From contig VSNT01000001.1 in assembly GCA_009774465.1 (NCBI GenBank), positions 32,630-96,629 on the forward strand: a stretch of DNA of 64,000 nucleotides, written 5' to 3'. The notes beneath the pieces are model-generated. The model had not been told where the DNA came from. It worked only from the letters and a program-made list of their open reading frames with translations, and ran no database searches. This DNA is from Lachnospiraceae bacterium (GTDB lineage: Bacteria; Bacillota_A; Clostridia; Lachnospirales; Lachnospiraceae). Made by a program: the position numbers and the translations under genes. Positions 43,505-53,118 of the stretch are shown piece by piece. Numbering within the stretch: the stretch's first letter is position 1; every line of letters begins with the position of its first letter.

Positions 43505-44347
43505 TTATGCGCCTCCTGCTTCAAAAGTATGAAATTCTGCTAACAGCTTCTTCTGATATTCTTCATCTTTAGATGCCCTGATGATATCATCTATGCGGTT
43601 TAGCTCTGCCAGGTACTGGTTCAACTGATTAATTTCCTGTTTTCCTTCCTGCTTTCCTTCCTGTTTTCCTTCCTGCCTTGCTTCTTTCCTCATATCATAA
43701 TAATAAATCAGTTCCTTCATATACTCGCGCCTCCATTTCTTATTTTGCTTTGCGCATGTTACTTCATGGGCAAGTTCCTCCGTAAATGCGCTTTCAGGCT
43801 GATTGGTTTCTATATACGCTAAAAGCTTCCCCAGCTCCTTAGGCGCATCTTCATAATTTCCCTTTGTATTAAAAAATATTTTCACTGCTTCGTCTTCCAA
43901 TGCAAGCTCCGTGTTCTCCCTGCACAAATTCTGAAAGGTATATTGGTATTTTCCCATTCCAAAAGGATCAAAAGTACAGATAAAAATAACATAGCTTTTA
44001 TTTAATTTATCATATGTTACTCCTTTTTCTATCAGGTTCAAGTCTATCAGTCCCTGATAATACCGGCTGCGTTTCGGCAATTGCATGACTACATCGCTGC
44101 TGCCTTTTTGCTGCATTTCCGCATTATAAACGATCTTTCTGTCATCTTCCACATACATATCCAGGCGGATGCTCTTGCCCTGATAAGTAATTTCAATTGC
44201 TTTCTGTCTTTCGGGATATGTAATTTCCTCAATTTCTATCCCCAGCAGAATTTCCAGTGTCTTTTTGCAGATTGCCTTGTTCTGCATGACCTTGCCAAAT
44301 ATAAAGTCATCCTTAAGCTGTAGTTCTTCAAACTTTTTCTGATTCAT
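43505..44347 (-). CDS. Rpn-family PD-(D/E)XK nuclease
   Basis: A 280-residue protein. The nuclease core has KLKDDFIFGKVMQNK-like opening (LKDDFIFGKVMQNKAIC), then IRLDMYVEDDRKIVYNAEMQQ, in which the Asp and the E-x-Q pair take the place of D...ExK, and RSRYYQGLIDLNLI. It belongs with recombination-promoting nucleases (Rpn), often labelled transposases without proof. Near the C terminus is a perfect QEGK repeat encoded by 12-bp units. A second, broken member of the same broad group lies at 15474-16151. Confidence 0.85.
   Translation of the reverse strand: MNQKKFEELQLKDDFIFGKVMQNKAICKKTLEILLGIEIEEITYPERQKAIEITYQGKSIRLDMYVEDDRKIVYNAEMQQKGSSDVVMQLPKRSRYYQGLIDLNLIEKGVTYDKLNKSYVIFICTFDPFGMGKYQYTFQNLCRENTELALEDEAVKIFFNTKGNYEDAPKELGKLLAYIETNQPESAFTEELAHEVTCAKQNKKWRREYMKELIYYYDMRKEARQEGKQEGKQEGKQEINQLNQYLAELNRIDDIIRASKDEEYQKKLLAEFHTFEAGGA
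43634..43675. repeat. 12-bp coding tandem repeat (QEGK units)
   Basis: On the minus strand CAGGAAGGAAAR is repeated 3.5 times in frame, encoding QEGKQEGKQEGKQE inside the Rpn nuclease. Changes in unit number by slippage would keep the frame. Confidence 0.8.
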
Positions 44348-44544
44348 TCCAGAATCTCCTTTCTTCTATGGGAAATTCTGCATAAAGGTTATCCTTCCCT
44401 ATGCCTCTTTCCCGCTTTGTATGTGCAGGAAATTTCTGCTTCTCTCGAAATCCCTGCTTAGATTAATGGTGAACAAAAGCATAGATTTCTTAAGATCAAT
44501 AAGAAGGTATTAGAATCACTTAAATGAATGATAGAATTTATGCT

Positions 44545-44573
44545 TTGACTTTACTATAACAGTCCTGTAAAAT
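44545..44573 (+). promoter_or_regulatory. Promoter of the GNAT gene
   Basis: TTGACT (44545-44550) and TAAAAT (44568-44573) are 17 bp apart, 28 bases before the ATG. The rest of the 44348-44600 gap shows nothing I can name. Confidence 0.5.
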
Positions 44574-44600
44574 TTAAGCAAGTAGGAGGGGAAAATTTTT

Positions 44601-45368
44601 ATGGGAAATTATGAAATTTTAGACATTGCCCTACGTCAATCCGCATATGACTGTAATTGTAAACCGGAAGATTTTATGAAGGATACGAATGTAGTGGTTC
44701 TATCCAAAGCTCATCCCAAGGCAAGATGCTATTTATCCCTGCCTCTGGAATGTGATCTGGTTTCCTATGGAAGCAATATTGTAGCCCAGACCAGCAGCCA
44801 ATTGACTGATCTGGTCACATCCTATATTGAAAAATACCCAATAGAGCATTGTTTTGAAACACCTAATATGCATGTTTTAAACGAAGGGCTGGAAAAATAT
44901 GGCCTTAAGATCTGCTTTATGGCAGAATATTTTCTTCCTGATGTGGATAAACTTCAAAAACTGCCCTGTGAATATGAACTGAAAATACTTCATGCTGATG
45001 ATTTTAAGAATCTTTATACAAAAGACTGGAGCAACGCCTTATGCAAAGATCGAAAAGAGAAAGATGTACTTGGAATAGGCGCCTATGATAACGGCCGGCT
45101 GATTGCTCTTGCAGGCTGCTCCGCCGACTGTGACATGATGTGGCAGATTGGCGTAGACGTGCTTCCTTCTTACCGGAAAAAAGGGATTGCCGCCGCCCTT
45201 ACAAGCCGTCTGGCTCTATTCATCCTTGAGCAGGGCAAGGTTCCCTTTTACTGCGCCGCCTGGTCTAATATCAGGTCGGTACGGAATGCCATCAAATGCG
45301 GCTTTAAGCCTGCCTGGGTGGAACTGACTGCAAAAAACTGTAATTTTGTTGAGGAAATGAATCAATGA
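44601..45368 (+). CDS. GNAT acetyltransferase, two-domain type
   Basis: A 255-residue protein whose C-terminal half is a GNAT domain: LCKDRKEKDVLGIGAYDNGRLIALAGCSADCDMMWQIGVDVLPSYRKKGIAAALTSRLALFILEQGKVPFYCAAWSNIRSVRNAIKCGFKPAWVEL carries the acetyl-CoA loop (YRKKGIAAAL). The N-terminal half may be a degenerate second copy. GTAGGAGGGG precedes the ATG. It converges with, and overlaps by 7 bases, the SIS gene. The acceptor is unknown. Confidence 0.85.
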   Translation: MGNYEILDIALRQSAYDCNCKPEDFMKDTNVVVLSKAHPKARCYLSLPLECDLVSYGSNIVAQTSSQLTDLVTSYIEKYPIEHCFETPNMHVLNEGLEKYGLKICFMAEYFLPDVDKLQKLPCEYELKILHADDFKNLYTKDWSNALCKDRKEKDVLGIGAYDNGRLIALAGCSADCDMMWQIGVDVLPSYRKKGIAAALTSRLALFILEQGKVPFYCAAWSNIRSVRNAIKCGFKPAWVELTAKNCNFVEEMNQ

Positions 45369-45973
45369 TCCCAAAAATATTGTTCCACACAGGCACAAAT
45401 CCAGTGATAAACCGGAAGATGCAGTTCCTGCACCTTCCAGGTTTCTTCTTCCGGAACCTGTATCACAAGTTCCGCGCACTCTGCCAGTTTTCCGCCCTGT
45501 CTTCCCGTAAGTGCAATTGTTTTCATCCCTATTACCCTTGCTGCTGTCACCGCTTTACACACATTAACTGCATTTCCGGATGTACTGACAGCAAAAAGAA
45601 CGTCCTCCTTTTTTCCCAGACCAATCACCTGCTGGGCAAATATGTAATCAGGTTCCACATCATTTGAAAATGCCGAAATTAACGCATTATTTTCCACCAG
45701 TGAAATAGCCGGAAGGCTCCCCTGGAGCTTTTCTCCCATTTCCCTTTCCCCAAAGTCCGTAAATCTTTTTATAAGTTCCTCTTCCAAAGGCCTTTTTAAT
45801 AAAAATCCCTTCATCAGTTCTCCCGTTATATGACTGCAATCCGCCGCACTGCCGCCATTTCCACAAAGAAGCAGCATTCCTCCATTTTTGTAAGAAGCTA
45901 TTAATATGTTTACTGCCTGTTCAATTTGCTCTTTTTTTGGTTTCAGGCAAGTATATCTTTCATATAAAGTCAT
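45362..45973 (-). CDS. SIS-domain protein, GmhA-like
   Basis: A 203-residue sugar isomerase domain protein: LLLCGNGGSAADCSHITGELMKGF is the phosphosugar-binding loop seen in phosphoheptose isomerase (GmhA) and DiaA, and FAVSTSGNAVNVCKAVTAARVIGMKTIALTG is the second SIS motif. As the last gene of the GH2 locus it may isomerise the phosphorylated sugar released there rather than make heptose; that is inference from position. Confidence 0.85.
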   Translation of the reverse strand: MTLYERYTCLKPKKEQIEQAVNILIASYKNGGMLLLCGNGGSAADCSHITGELMKGFLLKRPLEEELIKRFTDFGEREMGEKLQGSLPAISLVENNALISAFSNDVEPDYIFAQQVIGLGKKEDVLFAVSTSGNAVNVCKAVTAARVIGMKTIALTGRQGGKLAECAELVIQVPEEETWKVQELHLPVYHWICACVEQYFWDH

Positions 45974-46003
45974 ATTTTCTCTGATTTCCTTTCGCTCCTA
46001 TGC

Positions 46004-47422
46004 TCACAAAATTAACATCTTATCACTTCTGAGAATCTTCCTTAAACTGGCCACATTTATCTCTCCCACCCCTGTTTTCTCTTCGCTGCAGACCGCTGCC
46101 GCAGTTCCTGCCGCCTGCCCTGTCTGAATACAGGTTCCCTGGATTCTGGTGCTGGCATGTGCAATATGATCTACTGATATACAACGCCCGCATACCAGCA
46201 GATTTTTCAATTGTCCTGAAACAAGACAGTCATAAGGTACTCCAAAGCAGGCCCCCTTTAAATCACCGCCAATTGCCTTACGCTTTCCATAGGGATCATG
46301 GATATCAATCATATAAGAGGCATAGGCAATATCCTCCCTGCCTGTCTTACATCTGATTGCATCCAGTCCTTTCAGAACCTTTTTCCCCTTAAGTCTCCTG
46401 CTTTCTCTAATACCAAGAGATACCGAACATTCCATAAAATATGCATTTTCAAATCCCGGCACAAATCGTTTCAGGAAATCCGTCAGATACAAAACCTGAA
46501 GCTGTGTCACCCTTTCCGCCTCTGAAACAGCCTGCGTATTTTCTACATCCACCTGCAGCACTCTGGACATATTTACCACTACTTCGCCTTTCCTGGTTCC
46601 TAAATAGAACAAAATCCTCCCCTGGGGCAGCGGAATTAAATTTTCATTTTTTTCAAAACCGGAACTTCCCGCATAAGGCAGCGCCATAAACTCTTCCTTT
46701 GTAATGCCAAGGTCTTCATAAGTTAAAAGCCTGTTACAATATTTTTCTCCCTTTGCAATATCCACCCCGCCCATAAGAAACATTGCCGAGGCAGGCTGCA
46801 CAGCCCCCGGCTCTCCATAGGACGTAAGGGACTCTTCTTTCTCATAATGAATTTTATTGTAATCGGCTTCAAAAAGCTGCTCAAAGACATTTTCTTCGCT
46901 GCCTGTCACGTAATCAGCGCCTGCTGCCGCAAAAAGAGCTCCATCTCCCGTGGCGTCTATGAAAATTTCTGCTTCCACCGCAAGGATTCCCTGACCGGAA
47001 AGAAAAAAGGCTTTCTGTATTTTTTCCTCACACATTTGACATTGGCAAAGCTCTACATGGAACAAAAGCTTTACACCGGCATCCTGTAATTCTTTCATTA
47101 AAAGAAGCTGCAGAAGATGGGGATTTATAATTGTATTTCCATCCGCATTGGCATACTTTCTGTTCCATTGTTCAAGCTTTACCACCAGTTCCTCCAAAAT
47201 ACCGCCAAAGGATCTTCCGTCTCTGGTTTCTTTTGAGCCAAGAGGCGCCACACATCCCAGCACTGCGGCTCCTCCAAGGCATCCTTCCTTCTCACATAAA
47301 ATTACCTTTTTCCCTTTTCTGGCAGCGGCAAGGGCTGCGCTGCACCCTGCAACGCCTCCGCCTGCCACACAGATATCTGCCTGATAGTTCTCCTTTATGA
47401 AAAGCGTAAGCTTATCCTGCAT
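46004..47422 (-). CDS. FAD-dependent oxidoreductase, FAD_oxidored type
   Basis: A 472-residue flavoprotein with the dinucleotide-binding motif ADICVAGGGVAGCSAALAAARKGKKVILCEKEGCLGG near the N terminus, DATGDGALFAAAGADYV in the middle and CGRCISVDHIAHASTRIQGTCIQTGQAAGTAAAV at the C terminus, as in FAD-dependent enzymes often linked to sugar catabolic loci. The ATG at 47422 follows a GGAAAGGAG site and overlaps the GH2 stop by one base (TAATG). The substrate may be a monosaccharide from the same locus; this is inferred. Confidence 0.85.
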   Translation of the reverse strand: MQDKLTLFIKENYQADICVAGGGVAGCSAALAAARKGKKVILCEKEGCLGGAAVLGCVAPLGSKETRDGRSFGGILEELVVKLEQWNRKYANADGNTIINPHLLQLLLMKELQDAGVKLLFHVELCQCQMCEEKIQKAFFLSGQGILAVEAEIFIDATGDGALFAAAGADYVTGSEENVFEQLFEADYNKIHYEKEESLTSYGEPGAVQPASAMFLMGGVDIAKGEKYCNRLLTYEDLGITKEEFMALPYAGSSGFEKNENLIPLPQGRILFYLGTRKGEVVVNMSRVLQVDVENTQAVSEAERVTQLQVLYLTDFLKRFVPGFENAYFMECSVSLGIRESRRLKGKKVLKGLDAIRCKTGREDIAYASYMIDIHDPYGKRKAIGGDLKGACFGVPYDCLVSGQLKNLLVCGRCISVDHIAHASTRIQGTCIQTGQAAGTAAAVCSEEKTGVGEINVASLRKILRSDKMLIL

Positions 47423-49770
47423 TAATATTTCTCCTTTCCTTCCTGACAAAGCAGCCCGATTTTTTGTGCTGCCTTTAAATATTTCTCCATCTTCCAGGGA
47501 ACTTCCCATGCTGCGTAATGATTTTCTCCTCGTATTCCCTTCCCCTGCCATACAATCTGTAAAAATCCGCCCTCTCTGCTTTCTTCCTCCGTCAGGGTTA
47601 TATCCGCCAGCCTTACAGATGAATCCGCCAAAAGCAAAGCTTCACCTTCCAGCAAAAGCTTATCCATAAGAACATCTCTGACCATAAAAGAAACATTCAC
47701 ATCCTCCGCCTTGTCATTCACACCAAAAAGTCCATAACGCTCCTCTTCCTTTTCTCCTATCATCAGACACACCTGATTTTGAGAACGCCTGATATAAAAA
47801 TACGCCAGCTTCTTTTCAAAGTAATAATCCACCACTGCATCGGAAAACTGGGGACAGCCATCTAAAATATTCCACCAGATGATTCCACTTTTCCCCCACT
47901 TTCCCATTCGGAAACGCTCTACAAAAAACTTCATTGCCTCCCCCTGAGAAATCTGGCTTAAAAGTGCAAATTCTTCCAGCGTATCAGGAATCAGTCCAAA
48001 CAGCACCCTGATCTGATTCGCCATAAGGGGGATTCGATAGGCATCCGGTGCATCCTCCCTATCCTCTCTCGCAGATGCATGTAAAATCCACTCTCCATTG
48101 CCCCAATAAGGCCAGAGCGCTTCCTGCGATATAAATTTTTTAATGGAAGAAACCGACGGACACCCATGATAGCCTGTTTCACTGGCAAAACATGCCGGAC
48201 TTTTAGCATAAAAATCACTTTTAAAATAATCCCTCGGCCCCCAAAGATGGTTTTCCGGAAGATACCGCAGCTTTCCTTTTGCATATGCCTCCTCATCCAC
48301 ATAAGGAGAGCTGGGCAGATATGGCCTTATACCATCGTGCCTGCGCACTACTTCCCTGATCACTTTTCTGGTAAGAACATTTTCATTGGGGTTCCGGGTA
48401 AAACCGCCTGTCTGATTTTTTAAAAACTCATCACACTCATTATCCCCTGCCCACAGGGCAAGACAGGGATGCTGGCGCAGCCTTTTCACAACGCTTACTG
48501 CTTCTTTTTCTATTTCTTTGCAAAACGCCTCATTCTGAGGATAATATCCGCAGGCCATCATAAAATCCTGCCATACCAGAAAGCCTTTTTCATCACAAAG
48601 CTCATAAAATAAATCGTCTTCGTAATAACCTCCGCCCCAGCAGCGGATCATGTTACAGCCAATATCCTCCACAAGTGCAAGAGCCTGTGAAATCCTTTCT
48701 TTGCCTCTGGATGGAAAAGAACTTAAGGGCACCCAGTTTGTCCCCTTCACAAAAAGCCTTCTGTGATTCACAATAAAAAGAAATTCCCCATTTCCCTCTT
48801 CATCAACCACACTCGTTTTTTTCAGCTCCACTGTCCGTATCCCAAACTTAAAATGCTTTTCATCTAAAACTTCCTCACCTCTAAGCAGCCTTACTCTTAC
48901 CTGATAAAGATTCTGCTGCCCGCTTCCTGCCGGCCACCAAAGCAAAGGCTCTTTCAGATTAATAGACAGCTTTCCCATTTTGCTCCATATACGCTGCCTG
49001 CTGACAAATGTGCTTTCTCCACATTTGCCCTCAAGAAGAATAGACAGCTCTCTGGTGTCCAGCCTTCCAATCCGGGTGTCAAACCAGAGCTTAAGATCTG
49101 CACTGCTGTAATCTTCCGCCAGCTGGTCGGTCATCAAATAGCACTGGGTAATGGCAAATTCCTTTACCTGGCGGATAAAACAGCTTCTCCAGATTCCCCC
49201 TGACAGAATTCTGGGAAAAATATCCCACCCCCACATAAAGCAGGATTTGCGGATGCAAAGACTGTCATAGTGATACCAGGAAGCCTGATACAGCATCTCT
49301 CCCTCCTGATCACGCATTTTTAATGCAGGCGGATAAATATGGACAAAAATCTCATTTTCCCCTTCATACAAATATTTCATGGGAAATTCATGGGAGATGA
49401 ACATATTATCTGTCTTTCCAATCAAAAAACCATTCAGATAAATCTCGCTCACCGTATCAATCCCCTCAAAGACAATCTCCAGTGGATTCTTCATCTCTTC
49501 TAACGACAGCTCAAACTTTTTAGAATAAAATAAATGTATCATCTCCAATTCCTGGGCCTTTTTCAGGTTTTTTCCAAAAAATAAATCCGGTAAAAGGCCG
49601 GCTTTCTGCATATCCAGTTCAAAATTCCCTGGAACACATGCATCTATAATTAAAAATTTCTGATTTCTTGCCTCACAAAGACATACCGGAATCTCATTAT
49701 AATTTAAATCTTTATCTTCACAGATTCCCAGCTTCCATTCTCCATCCAATACTTTATTCCAATTTTCCAT
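47422..49770 (-). CDS. Glycoside hydrolase family 2, beta-mannosidase type
   Basis: A 782-residue intracellular glycosidase without a signal peptide. The N-terminal beta domain (ENWNKVLDGEWKLG) is followed by the immunoglobulin-like domain and a TIM barrel. The acid/base Glu lies in LALWAGDNECDEF and the nucleophile Glu in PACFASETGYHGCPS, the pattern of GH2 beta-mannosidases (usual forms GNNE and SEFG). I start it at the ATG at 49770, nine bases after AAAAGG; a TTG at 49815 is an alternative, adding 15 residues. Preceded by the two sugar permeases. Expected product is mannose or a related hexose. Confidence 0.85.
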   Translation of the reverse strand: MENWNKVLDGEWKLGICEDKDLNYNEIPVCLCEARNQKFLIIDACVPGNFELDMQKAGLLPDLFFGKNLKKAQELEMIHLFYSKKFELSLEEMKNPLEIVFEGIDTVSEIYLNGFLIGKTDNMFISHEFPMKYLYEGENEIFVHIYPPALKMRDQEGEMLYQASWYHYDSLCIRKSCFMWGWDIFPRILSGGIWRSCFIRQVKEFAITQCYLMTDQLAEDYSSADLKLWFDTRIGRLDTRELSILLEGKCGESTFVSRQRIWSKMGKLSINLKEPLLWWPAGSGQQNLYQVRVRLLRGEEVLDEKHFKFGIRTVELKKTSVVDEEGNGEFLFIVNHRRLFVKGTNWVPLSSFPSRGKERISQALALVEDIGCNMIRCWGGGYYEDDLFYELCDEKGFLVWQDFMMACGYYPQNEAFCKEIEKEAVSVVKRLRQHPCLALWAGDNECDEFLKNQTGGFTRNPNENVLTRKVIREVVRRHDGIRPYLPSSPYVDEEAYAKGKLRYLPENHLWGPRDYFKSDFYAKSPACFASETGYHGCPSVSSIKKFISQEALWPYWGNGEWILHASAREDREDAPDAYRIPLMANQIRVLFGLIPDTLEEFALLSQISQGEAMKFFVERFRMGKWGKSGIIWWNILDGCPQFSDAVVDYYFEKKLAYFYIRRSQNQVCLMIGEKEEERYGLFGVNDKAEDVNVSFMVRDVLMDKLLLEGEALLLADSSVRLADITLTEEESREGGFLQIVWQGKGIRGENHYAAWEVPWKMEKYLKAAQKIGLLCQEGKEKY

Positions 49771-49825
49771 ACCCGTATTCCTTTTATCCTTTCTGTTCCA
49801 GTACTCTGTACTCAAAATTTCCGCT

Positions 49826-50653
49826 TTACTGCTTCACACCTGAAAGCGCAATACTCTGTACAATATATTTCTGTAAAAATAAAAACAAAATCACAAGGGG
49901 AACTGCACTCAGCACCGCCACTGCCATTCTCGGTCCATAATAAATATCCGTCTGAGACGCATTAAACAAAGATACGCCTACAGAAATCACCTGCTTGGCC
50001 TGACTTCTTATTACCACTAAAGGCCATAGATAGGAATTCCAGTTTGCAATAATCTGCAAAATAGCCAATGTTGATATAACCGGTTTCGCCAGAGGCAGAA
50101 TAATACGGAAAAAAACCTTCCATTCTCCCGCTCCATCCATCAGCGCCGATTCGCGTAAGGAATCCGGAATGGCTGCAATATTGCTTCTGGCAAAGAAAAT
50201 ACCATACACATAAGCGAAATTCCCCAAAATTAAAGGCCAATATGTGTTTAGAAGTCCCCACGACTTATACTGTAGATATAAGGGTATCATTCTTGCCTCA
50301 AAAGGAAGCATCATGACGCTTAAAAGAATAATGTACCACAACTTTTTTCCCGGAAAACTTCCCTTTGCAAAAGCGTATCCGCACAGGAGCGCTGTAAATA
50401 CGGAAATAACCGTATTTACTACTGTAATCAAAACCGTGTTTTTATAATATTGAATCAGGTCAATGGTCTTCGCCGCCATCTCATAATTAAACAGGGAAAC
50501 CTCATGGGGAAAAAGGGAAAAGTCCGGCAGGGCCATTGTTGATGTCCTGTCAAAGCTTAAAACCACTGCCCACCAGAGGGGTGTAAGCAAAATAACTAGA
50601 ATAATCAATAAAATAACTACTGTAATCCACTTTCTTCTTTTTACCGCTTTCAT
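49826..50653 (-). CDS. Carbohydrate ABC transporter permease 2
   Basis: A 275-residue permease of the MalG type with six membrane helices and the cytoplasmic coupling loop IPDSLRESALMDGAGEWKVFFRIILPLAKPVISTLA. It ends AGVKQ-like (IALSGVKQ), usual for this family. It pairs with the upstream permease and binding protein. No ATPase gene is in the locus, so the pump presumably uses a shared MsmK-like ATPase encoded elsewhere. Confidence 0.92.
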   Translation of the reverse strand: MKAVKRRKWITVVILLIILVILLTPLWWAVVLSFDRTSTMALPDFSLFPHEVSLFNYEMAAKTIDLIQYYKNTVLITVVNTVISVFTALLCGYAFAKGSFPGKKLWYIILLSVMMLPFEARMIPLYLQYKSWGLLNTYWPLILGNFAYVYGIFFARSNIAAIPDSLRESALMDGAGEWKVFFRIILPLAKPVISTLAILQIIANWNSYLWPLVVIRSQAKQVISVGVSLFNASQTDIYYGPRMAVAVLSAVPLVILFLFLQKYIVQSIALSGVKQ

Positions 50654-50671
50654 CTGCCACCTCTCCTTTTA

Positions 50672-51574
50672 TCACTTTTCATCTTTAAAGAACCCTGTCA
50701 GCGCAGTGCTTATCATTGTAAAAATAAAGGTCACTCCAAACAGCACCATAGCCCCCGCCGAAGAAATGCCATATTCCAGCTTTTCAAAGCTATACTGGTA
50801 AATATACATCATAATCGTCTGCAAAGAACCGGCCGGCACACCGGAAGCATTATTTCCCCCTAAAATAAACAGGTCCGTAAATCTTGCAAGACCGCTGATC
50901 ATGCCTGTGGTAAACAAAAACACAAAACAGCTCCTCATATTGGGAATCGTAATATACAGACAGCGTGCAAGTGCTCCGGCGCCATCAATTGAGGCCGCAT
51001 CATAAATTTCTTCCGGTATTCCCTGCAGACTTGCCAGATTAATCAGCATGGAGTATCCCAAATTAGACCACAAATAAATGAGCGTTGCCCCGGCCTTGGC
51101 ATACGCCGCATCTGAAAGCCAGCCAATAGAAATGTCCTGATGCAGCAAAAAAGACAAAAAGTTATTAAACAGCCCGTCATTTGCTTTAAACACCACCTGG
51201 AGAATCATAACCACACTGACTCCTGTTATAATATTGGGCAGATAGAATCCGACTCTGAAAAATCCCTGCAGCTTTCCTTTTCCGATTCCATTAATTAAAA
51301 CAGCCAGGAGAAAACCTGCCGGAATCGTGCAAAGCCCTAAAGCCGCAATAATAAATGTGTTGCCCAGCGCTTTTATAAAAGAAGACTGCCCGATTAAAAG
51401 CTGGTAATTTTTAAGTCCCGTAAAATGCTCTCCGTATCCCATTACCGATACGTCAAACATACTGTAACGAATCGTTGTCAGCATCGGATAATATACCAGT
51501 ATCAGCACTGTCAGTAACGAAACCGCTATAAAAGAGTACCATTCCAGAGTCTTTTTCCATCTGCGTTTTTTCAT
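50672..51574 (-). CDS. Carbohydrate ABC transporter permease 1
   Basis: A 300-residue permease of the MalF/UgpA type with six membrane helices and the coupling loop IPEEIYDAASIDGAGALARCLYITIPNMRSCFVF. The gene lies between the binding-protein gene and the second permease with short gaps (19 and 18 bases), so the importer is one transcription unit. Confidence 0.92.
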   Translation of the reverse strand: MKKRRWKKTLEWYSFIAVSLLTVLILVYYPMLTTIRYSMFDVSVMGYGEHFTGLKNYQLLIGQSSFIKALGNTFIIAALGLCTIPAGFLLAVLINGIGKGKLQGFFRVGFYLPNIITGVSVVMILQVVFKANDGLFNNFLSFLLHQDISIGWLSDAAYAKAGATLIYLWSNLGYSMLINLASLQGIPEEIYDAASIDGAGALARCLYITIPNMRSCFVFLFTTGMISGLARFTDLFILGGNNASGVPAGSLQTIMMYIYQYSFEKLEYGISSAGAMVLFGVTFIFTMISTALTGFFKDEK

Positions 51575-51593
51575 AACTACATCTTTTCCTTTC

Positions 51594-53072
51594 CTACTCT
51601 AATGTGGCAAAATACTCATCTACTGCCTTCTGGGTATTATCCACCGCCTGCTCTACGGAAATACTTCCCTTTATCATCTCCCGCAGTTCACTGCTTAAAT
51701 AAGAGCCCATTGCTCCAAAATTAACATTATCATAATAGGTGTTGGTGGTACTGTTATAATCAGAAGGGAGCTGCTCCAATACCTGCTGTAATAAAGCATC
51801 ATTCTCTCCAATCTGCTGTTTCAAAATTTCCATTCCCTGAACGGTATTTACAATTCCGCCATTATCAATCATATATGCAATTGCAACATCATCAGTAAGC
51901 ATAAATTTAATAAATTCCCAGGCCCATTCTTTGTTTTCACTGTCCTTTGAAATTGCAAAGTTATTATCCCCCAAATACAGGCTGGGGCATCCTTTAAACT
52001 GTCCTTCTTCGATTACCGGCAGCGGCAGAAATACAAACCTTTCTTCCTCTCCCAGCTCCTTTGCTGTCTGCAGGTCCCGAAGAAAGTTCTCCGTCCAGCT
52101 CATGGCAACGTTGTTCTCACTGCGGATCACCAAATTTCCCTCCACACCTTCCACATTATCCGGACTGCAGTACTGTGCCAGATCATTGATGGTCCGGTAA
52201 ACTTTTGTTACGCTTTCTGTCTGGAAATTAACCGTACTTTCCTTTGCTGTGCTTCCATAAGAAATTATCCCTGCATCATAGGCGGATGCAATAATCAGAT
52301 GATTTTTAATCATTCCAGTCCCACCGGTATTTGGAAGCAGAAATCCATAAGTATTCTCGCCGGTTACAGGATCTGTTCCCGTCAACTGTCCTGCAAGAGA
52401 CACTACATCACTCCAAGTCCAATCTGCGTCCGGAAGAGGCACTCCATAGTCATCAAAAATCTTTTTATCCAGTATCATAAAACCGGGATTTACTATGTTT
52501 GGAATTGACGTAATTCTGGGGTTGTCCAATGTACTTCCTTCCATCTCATCCGTATTATACCTGGGGATGCTGTAAAGCAGTTCAAGAAAATCCGGATCTT
52601 TCTCAATATAACTGTCTAATGGCTCGCACAGTACGGGAAGCAGTCCGCCATGACAAATAATGTCCACGCCTCCTCCAAGCACTGCCGCCTGTATTGCTGC
52701 CCTCCAGTCTGACCAGCCGATTCCCTCAATATTTAAAGTAACATTGGGGTGAAGCTCCTCCCAGCGCTCTACCACTACCTGATACCCCTGCGTTATGTTT
52801 CCTGTCACCGGATTAACCGCTCCTGTTTCCCCACTGCTTGAAAATATACTGGGCCCATAAACGGTAAGCGTAACCGGCGTCTCTTCATCCAAACCGCCTT
52901 CTGCTTCCTGAATCGGCAATTCTCCATCCTGCATATTTTCTACCTGGCTTTCTTCTTCATCTGCTATCTGGCTGCTTTCAGGAAGTGCTTCATTTCCGCC
53001 TTTGCCACAGCCGGCTGCTGAAAACACAAGTACAGCCGCACATAGTAATGCTGATAATTTTTTTCCATTCAT
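51594..53072 (-). CDS. Carbohydrate ABC transporter, substrate-binding lipoprotein
   Basis: A 492-residue family 1 solute-binding protein. The signal peptide ends in the lipobox SAAGC (Cys 22), followed by an acidic linker, then the binding fold with VTLTVYGPSIFSSSG, NVTLNIEGIGWSDWRAAIQAAVLGGGVDII and SWTENFLRDLQTAKELGEEERFVFLPLPV; C-terminal ISVEQAVDNTQKAVDEYFATLE is typical. It captures an oligosaccharide for the two permeases that follow. Family and role are clear; the ligand is inferred from the beta-mannosidase. Confidence 0.92.
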   Translation of the reverse strand: MNGKKLSALLCAAVLVFSAAGCGKGGNEALPESSQIADEEESQVENMQDGELPIQEAEGGLDEETPVTLTVYGPSIFSSSGETGAVNPVTGNITQGYQVVVERWEELHPNVTLNIEGIGWSDWRAAIQAAVLGGGVDIICHGGLLPVLCEPLDSYIEKDPDFLELLYSIPRYNTDEMEGSTLDNPRITSIPNIVNPGFMILDKKIFDDYGVPLPDADWTWSDVVSLAGQLTGTDPVTGENTYGFLLPNTGGTGMIKNHLIIASAYDAGIISYGSTAKESTVNFQTESVTKVYRTINDLAQYCSPDNVEGVEGNLVIRSENNVAMSWTENFLRDLQTAKELGEEERFVFLPLPVIEEGQFKGCPSLYLGDNNFAISKDSENKEWAWEFIKFMLTDDVAIAYMIDNGGIVNTVQGMEILKQQIGENDALLQQVLEQLPSDYNSTTNTYYDNVNFGAMGSYLSSELREMIKGSISVEQAVDNTQKAVDEYFATLE

Positions 53073-53118
53073 TTCTCATTCTCCTTCCAATTTCATTTTC
53101 AAAGTAATACCTCAAAGT

